From Roseiarcus sp963753135 (GTDB lineage: Bacteria; Pseudomonadota; Alphaproteobacteria; Rhizobiales; Beijerinckiaceae), in the NCBI GenBank assembly GCA_963753135.1, contig CAVWBA010000014.1:62001-126000 (forward strand): a stretch of 64,000 nt of DNA, given 5' to 3'. Below the pieces are notes generated by a model. That model was given only the letters and a program-made list of their open reading frames with translations, was not told the origin of the DNA and searched no databases. The position numbers and the translations under genes were made by a program. The first letter of the stretch is position 1. Each line of letters begins with the position of its first letter. Of this stretch, positions 58,018 through 64,000 are shown piece by piece.

Positions 58018-58581
58018 ATGAAGCTGCTCCTATTGCTGAGCGCGGTGACGCTTGCCCCCGAGTTCGTGGCCGCGGCATCTTCGGACGACATCTACGCGCG
58101 GTACTTTGCCGATGCCGATGGCGGCAAGCCCTGCTACGCGCGCTACTACGATCGGGCGCACATGGCGGCGCATCCGAGGCAGACCGTCCGACGGATCGAG
58201 GTCGATTTCGATAAGGACTTCGGCGAAGGCGCAGGTCCCAAGAACACCGCGGCGAGGTTCGAAGCTGGCATCGGCTTCATGCTTAAACGCTCGGGCGAGT
58301 GGTATGGGGACGCGCTCTATTGCAAAACCGTTGGCAGCCGCTTTGACTGCTATCTGGATGCTGACGGTGGAACGATCCGGCTGACACCGCAAGGCGATGC
58401 CCTGCGGCTCGACGTCACGGGCGGTGGAGGCGGCACTGACCAAATCGCGGTTGAGGGGCGCAAGGATTTCGCCCAGTTCGGGGCCTCCGGCAACGACGAC
58501 CGCGTGTTCATGTTGCCACGCGCTAATCGCAAGTTCTGCTGGGTTGACGAGCACCCGCCCTTGACTGGCTCGTCGCGTTAG
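58018..58581 (+). CDS. hypothetical exported protein
   Basis: A 187-residue protein with signal peptide MKLLLLLSAVTLAPEFVAAA and mature part starting SSDDIYARYFADADG. Conserved-looking features are four to five cysteines (PCYARYY, LYCKTV, RFDCYLD, KFCWVD) that could form disulfides, and an aromatic-rich core. I do not recognise the family. It follows the DUF642-like gene by 32 bases and may be co-transcribed with it. Confidence 0.65.
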   Translation: MKLLLLLSAVTLAPEFVAAASSDDIYARYFADADGGKPCYARYYDRAHMAAHPRQTVRRIEVDFDKDFGEGAGPKNTAARFEAGIGFMLKRSGEWYGDALYCKTVGSRFDCYLDADGGTIRLTPQGDALRLDVTGGGGGTDQIAVEGRKDFAQFGASGNDDRVFMLPRANRKFCWVDEHPPLTGSSR

Positions 58582-58636
58582 CCGTCCTCCCGGCAGCACA
58601 GCGCTCACAACTCACACACACGCCCGCTGCGGATTT

Positions 58637-59195
58637 TTATCGGCTGCCTGAGGCGGCGACTTTTGCGCTCTTACGCGATGCTCGATACCCTGCAAAACCC
58701 AAGCCGGCGAAGCCGAGCAGCATCATCGCCCAGGTCGAAGGCTCTGGGACTACCGGGCTGAGAGCCAAGTAAGTCCCGGAATAGGGACCGGTGTAATCAA
58801 GGAACTCATAATAGTTGTCCCCGTAGGTGCCGCCGATATATAGACCCCTAGGGTATTCGTCAAAATTGTATAAGAAAAGCGTATCCCCTTCGAAATTGAG
58901 GTTTTCGACGCCGAGCGCGAACTGGGTGATCTTGACCTCGGTCTGATCGATCGGCGATCGAATATCGATGTTTGAGAGTAGCTCCGGGGGGAAGCCCGGC
59001 AAAGGGAACTCAATATAAAAGGGCTCCAATGAGGACAGATTGTATGTCCCAGGCGACAAGTCGATCGGTGAGATGAAGGTGCCAAAATCGACTCCCGAGG
59101 GTACGTCCTCGAAGTAAAATGTGGTCGCGGCCGATGCCGTGAAAGCCGGGAGCTACTGCTAGCGCCAACGCGGCGATCAGGGATTTACGCTTCAT
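58637..59195 (-). CDS. PEPxxWA-CTERM sorting-domain protein (copy 2, apparent frameshift)
   Basis: Paralogue of the gene at 56.5-57.0 kb. The signal peptide MKRKSLIAALALAV and the sorting signal VVPEPSTWAMMLLGFAGLG followed by FAGYRASRKS are almost the same; the middle (about 120 residues, GTYNLSSLEPFYIEFPLPG and GLYIGGTYGDNYYEF) has diverged. Near 59,154 one extra base breaks the signal peptide after ALAVA; by comparison with copy 1, deleting it restores the LPAFTASAATTF type sequence. Whether the shift is real or an error is undecided. Confidence 0.8.
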
Positions 59196-59701
59196 CGCAC
59201 ATCTCCCCGAGTTTGAGCCTTGCAGCTGTTTTAGGCGCACGTGGATGGCCGGGCAAGCCCGGCCGACGTCGCCTCGCCTGGGGCTCGTTACACTCTGCAA
59301 AGCCGTCCCCTCGGGGAACGGGGATGGATGGACGCGATAAGCGCCGCCTGAAAGGCGCGCCAGGCCGAGCGGCGCTGCTTCTTCCAAAGCGGAGATTTTT
59401 CTGCAATATCTTTTTATAATCCGAAGATCATGCTAGTATCTAGATTATCGGAAATGGCAGCCTGCCCCAGCCCGCCACCTCAGCAAGGCGTGAGTTAAGA
59501 AAAAACAACAGCGCCATTTCGTTCAATATGCGGCCCGCGCGCAACCTCGCACGCGAGTAGAGCCGGGGGAAGATTTTTTTATTTGGATTCGCCGTAACCC
59601 ATTGAAAAGCCCCGAATCGGCCAAAGGAATCCAACGAAATCCAAGCCTTTTTCCTTGGAATTCCTTGCTTTTTCTTGACGGCGACTCGCGCTGCGGTTGC
59701 G
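59196..59701. other. intergenic region with a possible hairpin terminator
   Basis: About 500 bases without a gene. The first 40 are the repeated upstream region of the PEPxxWA genes. At about 59,623-59,667 an imperfect inverted repeat (AAAGGAATCCAA ... TTGGAATTCCTT) is followed on the plus strand by GCTTTTTCTT, which looks like an intrinsic terminator. It would lie just past the 3' end of the minus-strand SDR gene and could act in both directions. The remainder is moderately AT-rich with nothing else recognisable. Confidence 0.45.
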
Positions 59702-60457
59702 CTACCCCCTCCCGACATAGGGCATCTTGGTCGCCATGATGGTCATGGTGAGGATGTTGGTCGAGAGCGGCAGGTTGGCCATGGTCGCGACCGCCTCGCC
59801 CACCTCCTTCACATCCATGGTCGGCTCGGGCGCGATGCGGCCGTCGGCCTGGCGGACCCCTAGGGTCTGTTTGCGGGCCATTTCGGTCAGCGCATTGCCG
59901 ACGTCGATCTGGCCGCAGGCGATGTCGTGGGCGCGCCCGTCGAGGGCGATCGACTTGGTCATCCCGCTGACCGCGTGCTTGGTCGCGTTATAGGGGATCG
60001 AGAGCGGCCGCGGCGTATGGGCCGAGATCGAGCCGTTGTTGATGATCCGCCCGCCCTGCGGCGTCTGGCGCTTCATCAGCCCGAAGGCGCCCTGGGCGCA
60101 CAGGAACATGCCGTTCAGATTGACGTCGACGACAGCCTTCCACTGGTCGAAGGTCAGTTCGTCGATCGGAACCGGGGGGGCGTTCTGGCCGGCGTTGTTG
60201 AACAGAAGATCGAGCCGGCCGAACTCGCGCTCGATTCTGGCGAACAGAGCCTTGACCGCCTCGGGGTCGCTCACATTGGTCGGTACGGGAACCGCGCGGC
60301 GGCCGAGCGCCTTGATCTCGCGCGCCGTCTCCTCGAGCGCTTCCGCCCGCCGCCCAGCCAGCGCCACATGCCAGCCGGTGCGCGCCAAAGCCAAAGCCGA
60401 CGCCTTGCCGATCCCCGAACCCGCGCCCGTCACCAGGGCAAAATGCTCGCCGTCCAT
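59702..60457 (-). CDS. short-chain dehydrogenase/reductase
   Basis: A 251-residue SDR with FALVTGAGSGIGKASALALA, NNAGQNAPP, serine in IINNGSISAHT and YxxxK in SIPYNATKHAVSGM. GGGAGGAATC before ATG at 60457 supports this start. The C-terminal part (PTMDVKEVGEAVATMANLPL) is typical of classical SDRs active on sugars or small alcohols. Lies 17 bases downstream of an EamA transporter gene on the same strand and is probably co-transcribed. Confidence 0.88.
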   Translation of the reverse strand: MDGEHFALVTGAGSGIGKASALALARTGWHVALAGRRAEALEETAREIKALGRRAVPVPTNVSDPEAVKALFARIEREFGRLDLLFNNAGQNAPPVPIDELTFDQWKAVVDVNLNGMFLCAQGAFGLMKRQTPQGGRIINNGSISAHTPRPLSIPYNATKHAVSGMTKSIALDGRAHDIACGQIDVGNALTEMARKQTLGVRQADGRIAPEPTMDVKEVGEAVATMANLPLSTNILTMTIMATKMPYVGRG

Positions 60458-60474
60458 GATTCCTCCCTTACCCC

Positions 60475-61350
60475 TTAGAAAACCCGTTCCCGTCTCAGCT
60501 CCGGCGCCATCCGCCATAGAGCGGCGCCAAGCACGATCGCGCCGCCGATGATGGTCGCCAGGCCCGGGTTCTCCCCGAAGGCGATAAACACCCAGAACGG
60601 CCCCAGCACAACATCAAGCAGGCTGATGAGGCCGGCTTCGGCGGACGGAATGAACTTGGCGCCCTCCATGAAGAGGACGAAGGCAAGCCCGATCGTCGTC
60701 AGCCCGAACACGAACAGGATCGCGAAATTCTGCAGGCTGATCGGCTCGAGCGGCGAATTGGCCAGGCCGAAAACGCCGGAGCCAAGCGCCCCCAGGCAAT
60801 TGACGATGATCATCGACGCCTTCGGTTGGCGGCGCTGCAGAACGACCATGCCGGCGAACGCGAACGTCATCAGTATCGACAGAGCCTGTCCCATGAGACG
60901 ACCGGAGCCGAGCCCGCTGGCTGCGATGATGACGATTCCGACCAGCGCGGCTCCGGAGGCGGTCAGTGTGCGGGCCGAGAGGCGCTCGCCATTGATGAGG
61001 AACCCCATCGCCGCCGCGACGAAAGGCATCGTGGCGTAGATCACCATGACGTCGGCGATGGTCGTCGTCATCACCGAGGCGGTGTAGGCCGAGATCGCAA
61101 TCATCGCGAGCAGCGCCACGAGCGGCGAGAGCGCGCCGAAGCCGAGCGGGTTATCGAGGCGCCCATTTCGCCATTCGATCAGGCCGACAATTGCGATCGA
61201 GGCTGCGCCGAGGAGCGCCCGCCAGCCCATCACGGTCCAGACGTCGAGATGGGCGAGAAGACGGGCAAACAAGCCCGCGAGACTCCACAAGACCGTGGCG
61301 ACAAGGACCAACAGCACGCCGCGCCGGCGCGCGGACGTGTCGCCCGGCAC
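60475..61350 (-). CDS. EamA/DMT-family transporter
   Basis: A 291-residue membrane protein with ten predicted helices in two EamA repeats (first: VLVLVATVLWSLAGLFARLL; second: VNCLGALGSGVFGLANSPLE). Members export small metabolites or amino acids. AGEAGLISLLDVVLGPFWVF in the second repeat is a familiar EamA motif. The start at 61350 gives a short cytoplasmic N terminus. Substrate unknown. Confidence 0.88.
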   Translation of the reverse strand: MPGDTSARRRGVLLVLVATVLWSLAGLFARLLAHLDVWTVMGWRALLGAASIAIVGLIEWRNGRLDNPLGFGALSPLVALLAMIAISAYTASVMTTTIADVMVIYATMPFVAAAMGFLINGERLSARTLTASGAALVGIVIIAASGLGSGRLMGQALSILMTFAFAGMVVLQRRQPKASMIIVNCLGALGSGVFGLANSPLEPISLQNFAILFVFGLTTIGLAFVLFMEGAKFIPSAEAGLISLLDVVLGPFWVFIAFGENPGLATIIGGAIVLGAALWRMAPELRRERVF

Positions 61351-61420
61351 GGAAAACTCTCCTCATCGATAAGGGTCGCGTCGGAGAATAGGAGGATTCG
61401 GGCCCAAGGGGAACCCGCCC

Positions 61421-62447
61421 TCAGGGCGGCGGGGTTTGGGCCGCGCCGCCGATCTCTCGGACGCCGGCGGCTCTTTGGGCGAGCCTCAGCGCATGGCCCG
61501 GAAGCCGTGCGCATGGCGCGGCCAGGGCGGAAAGCGCCGAGCGGAACGGCGCCCCCTCATCGCCGACGCCGAAAACGATGGGTTCGCGGGTCTTGGCGGG
61601 AATGGCGAGCGTGCCAAACGTCCAATCCCAAATGGCGAGCGCAAAGCCGAGGTTCTTGTCGAAATGAGAAGGGATTGGCGGAGTGATGCAGCTGGTGATG
61701 GGCCGGGCTCTGCAGGATACGGCCGGCGACGCCGGTGAACGCGATCCACAGGTTGCTGTGCCTGAGATGCCCGTAGGTCAGCAGGAACATCATGGTGAGG
61801 ATGTTGCCGTTGAGCAGGGTGAACGGGCGCACGCCGGGACCGAAGCTGTAGGTCATGACGCCGAACACGATTCCGGTCGCGAGCCCGATCCAGTTCATGA
61901 AGGCGATGATCTCGACCGGGTGCTGGCGCAATTCGGTGAGCGTCGTCATGACCTCGGCGGAATGGTGGACCTTGTGGAACTCCCACAAGACCGGGATCTT
62001 GTGAAAGGCGTAGTGGGCGGACCAATAGGCAAGCTCATAGGCCAGGATCTGCAGCACGGTCGCAAGCGTGAGGATGGTCCAGGCGGGCCAAAGGACGGGC
62101 GCATGCGGCCCGAATTCCGGCGTCAGCCAGGCGACGATGGCGTCGCGCCAGAAAAAGAGGCCAAAGCCCAGCATGCCGTAGGCTGAGGCGAACACGATCG
62201 CGTTCAGGCCCCACAGGCGCATGTCGATCAGCGACGACGGATGGAGGAGAACGCGCCGTGGAAAAATCGAGCGCAGGAAGGCCCGGACGTTGACGCGCCG
62301 GCCGCGCGCACGTCGGCGGCCGACATAATAGAGCGCGGAGAACATGAGCGCGCCGAAGAGCGCTGGCGCGCCATAGGCCGACGCCGGACTGAAAGTATCT
62401 CGGAGAGCGCTCTCAAACGCTCCCCAGATGGCGACGGGATTGGGCAC
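61421..62447 (-). CDS. sterol desaturase/fatty-acid hydroxylase family membrane protein (apparent frameshift)
   Basis: Di-iron membrane oxygenase of about 341 residues. Hydrophobic helices surround the histidine clusters AHYAFHKIPVLWEFHKVHHS and AHHQLHHSANP, which bind the metal pair. The frame breaks at the GGG of 61,671-61,673; skipping one base continues as SHFDKNLGFALAIWDWTFGT, the normal C-terminal motif, to a stop at 61,421. Family members hydroxylate or desaturate lipids such as sterols, carotenoids or fatty acids; the substrate here is unknown. A GC-rich palindrome (61,415-61,429) overlaps the stop and may help termination. Confidence 0.85.
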
Positions 62448-62570
62448 GGATCACCTTAAGATCGCGGTGGACCGTGAAAAGGCTAGCGCCAGACGCTTCT
62501 CAAATGGTTAGAGGGGAAGCGCGAAATGAGAGCGCTCCGTTCACGGAATTCTCGTTCATTGGGGGCGGGC

Positions 62571-63278
62571 ATGGAACAAATCCTAGGCGTGGAGGACTGG
62601 CGCAGCTTCGCCACGACGGCGAATTCGGCCTTTCTCCTCGCTTTCTCCTCCCTGTTCTCGATCATCAACCCGATCGGCGGAGCGCTTATCTTTTATGGCT
62701 TCACCAAGGACTTCAGTTCCTTGGACCGGCTGAAGGTTGCGGCGCGCGTCGGCTTCTATTCGCTCCTCATCATGTTCGGGGCGTTATGGTTCGGGACCTA
62801 TATCCTGTCCTTCTTCGGCGTCTCGATCGACGCCTTGCGCATCGCGGGTGGGATGGTGATCGCGCTCAGTGGTTTCCAGCTCTTGACCACAAGCGATTCG
62901 CATCCGGACCAGAAGCGCCACGAGGGGGAGGCGGCGCCGACCAGCGACGACGATCCGATGCAGCTTGCGTTCTTTCCGCTGACCTTGCCGTTCACCACCG
63001 GCCCCGGCACCATTGCCGTCGCAATCACGATCGGCGCGGAGCGGCCGTCGAACGGCGTCGGATTCGTTGCGTTCTTCCTCGGCGCGAGCGTCGCGGTTTT
63101 CGTCAACGCCGCGATCGTGTGGATCGCCTATCGTTTCGCCGACCGGCTCACGGGGCTCATCGGAGCCACAGCCCGGCAGGTCATCGTGCGGCTGACCGCG
63201 TTCCTTCTCATGTGCATCGGCGTGCAAATCTTGGTGACCGCGATCGGCGACCTGGTCATGAGGTGGCGCGTCGCCTAG
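62571..63278 (+). CDS. MarC family integral membrane protein
   Basis: A 235-residue MarC/UPF0056 protein with six hydrophobic helices. FSSLFSIINPIGGALIFYG and LPFTTGPGTIAVAITIGAE are hallmark motifs of the two repeats. Function in the family is unclear (a transporter-like role). I prefer ATG at 62571 with a GGGGGCGGG stretch upstream; ATG at 62526 would add 15 residues. It converges on the xylulokinase gene, and the two stop codons share the palindrome CTAG. Confidence 0.87.
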   Translation: MEQILGVEDWRSFATTANSAFLLAFSSLFSIINPIGGALIFYGFTKDFSSLDRLKVAARVGFYSLLIMFGALWFGTYILSFFGVSIDALRIAGGMVIALSGFQLLTTSDSHPDQKRHEGEAAPTSDDDPMQLAFFPLTLPFTTGPGTIAVAITIGAERPSNGVGFVAFFLGASVAVFVNAAIVWIAYRFADRLTGLIGATARQVIVRLTAFLLMCIGVQILVTAIGDLVMRWRVA

Positions 63279-64000
63279 AGCCGCGCCGCCTTTTCGGCCT
63301 TATAGAGCGCGCGATAGCGCTTCAGGCGCGGCGCGTAAGCCGCGGCGCGATCAGGATCGGGCTTGAACTCGCGTTGGACAGGGGGGCGCAGGCAGATCGC
63401 CTCGACGCTTCCTGCGCCTGCGGCAAGCATGCCGAGCCTCGCCGCGCCGAGCGCTGCGCCCGCTTCCGCGCCGGAAGCGAGATCGATCGTCAGGCCGGTG
63501 ACGTCGGCGATCATCTGTCCCCAGAACTCCGACCGCGCGCCGCCACCGACCAGGAGCGGCCTGACCGGCTGCGCGCCGGCCGCGTCCAGCACGTCGACCC
63601 CGTCGGCGAACGAGAAGGCGACACCCTCCATGACCGCAAAGACCAGCGCATCGGGCCCATGCGCGGCTCGGAGGCCTGCGAACATGCCCGTCGCCTCGGC
63701 GTCATTGTGCGGCGTGCGCTCGCCGCTGAGGTAGGGCAGGAAAATCGGCGCCGAAGCGACGGCGCTCGCCGAGCGGGCGAAGGAATCCGCCGCGGCGATC
63801 AGTCCGCCAATCTCGCCTTCGCGTCCAAGGACGGAGGCGATCCACGTCAGAGAGGCGGCGGCCGACAGCGTCACCGCCATGCCGTGCCAGCGCTGCGGCA
63901 GCGCATGGCAGAACGCGTGCAGCGTGCGCTCCGGCAGGCGAACGAAACTGTCGGTAACCGAAAAGATGACGCCCGACGTGCCGAGCGAGACGAATCCCGC
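63275..64000 (-). CDS. xylB: xylulokinase / FGGY-family carbohydrate kinase (5' part beyond window)
   Basis: C-terminal 241 residues of an FGGY kinase that phosphorylates D-xylulose or a similar sugar. Visible pieces: VSLGTSGVIFSVTD (ATP-binding strand), CHALPQRWHGMAVTLSAAAS, PIFLPYLSGERTPHNDAEAT and LLVGGGARSEFWGQMIADVT, all typical of xylulokinases. The reading frame is open to the window edge, so the start lies outside. It may belong with a sugar-uptake operon to the right; the ABC importer in this window is not adjacent. Confidence 0.88.
   Translation of the reverse strand, partial: AGFVSLGTSGVIFSVTDSFVRLPERTLHAFCHALPQRWHGMAVTLSAAASLTWIASVLGREGEIGGLIAAADSFARSASAVASAPIFLPYLSGERTPHNDAEATGMFAGLRAAHGPDALVFAVMEGVAFSFADGVDVLDAAGAQPVRPLLVGGGARSEFWGQMIADVTGLTIDLASGAEAGAALGAARLGMLAAGAGSVEAICLRPPVQREFKPDPDRAAAYAPRLKRYRALYKAEKAARL

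Overview
The window is about 64 kb of GC-rich chromosome from an alphaproteobacterium, most likely of the order Hyphomicrobiales. The evidence is the high GC content, ATGA-type gene overlaps, PEPxxWA-CTERM sorting signals, a dihydroorotase/YgfZ neighbourhood, and a corrinoid/RACE operon of the kind seen in methylotrophic and related alphaproteobacteria. I cannot name a genus. No rRNA, tRNA, CRISPR array or phage is visible.

Layout. 0-5.3 kb: 3' part of a 2-oxoacid:ferredoxin oxidoreductase pair (korAB), a divergent response regulator / hybrid histidine kinase pair, and an F420-type NAD(P) oxidoreductase. 5.8-29.3 kb: a hybrid NRPS-PKS biosynthetic gene cluster. Its plus-strand assembly line reads A-T | KS-AT-ACP-aminotransferase-C-A-T | C-A-T-TE, followed by a hydrolase, a JmjC/cupin-like oxygenase and a sulfotransferase. 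A convergent minus-strand operon holds a GDP-mannose 3,5-epimerase-like enzyme, a truncated JmjC protein, a full JmjC protein, a family 2 glycosyltransferase and a free thioesterase. An Sfp-type phosphopantetheinyl transferase closes the cluster. Between the operon and that transferase lie a decayed inverted copy of the start of the first NRPS gene and an IS5-type transposase remnant. 29.5-34.4 kb: recQ, folC, a DUF900 lipoprotein hydrolase and a toxin-antitoxin scar. 34.4-38.2 kb: a four-gene corrinoid operon (corrinoid protein, DUF1638, virulence-factor domain, RACE activator). 38.6-50.3 kb: housekeeping and metabolic genes (DUF4331, nitrilase-type amidase, FMN reductase, SDR plus MaoC, dihydroorotase, YgfZ, a sugar ABC importer, a polysaccharide deacetylase). 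50.4-54.5 kb: a Slam-like outer-membrane exporter with an adjacent FecR/TbpB-like surface protein. 54.8-64 kb: aldo/keto reductase, a PEP-CTERM gene group with a duplicated gene, SDR, EamA transporter, sterol-desaturase-like hydroxylase, MarC protein and a partial xylulokinase.

How the cluster should work (inference). The loading A domain reads as valine, one PKS extension with malonyl-CoA gives a beta-keto thioester, the embedded class III aminotransferase could turn it into a beta-amine (a 3,4-diamino acyl unit), and two modules with glycine-like codes follow. The final thioesterase domain has Cys in place of the usual nucleophilic Ser. Oxygenation, sulfation and transfer of an epimerised hexose are plausible tailoring steps.

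A technical point matters for reading the annotation. About ten genes (korA, both large NRPS/PKS genes, recQ, dihydroorotase, the FecR/TbpB-like gene, an aldo/keto reductase, one PEP-CTERM gene and a sterol desaturase) carry apparent +1 frameshifts. Nearly all are repaired by deleting one base, often in a short homopolymer. I annotate these genes as single loci and suspect sequence errors more than decay.
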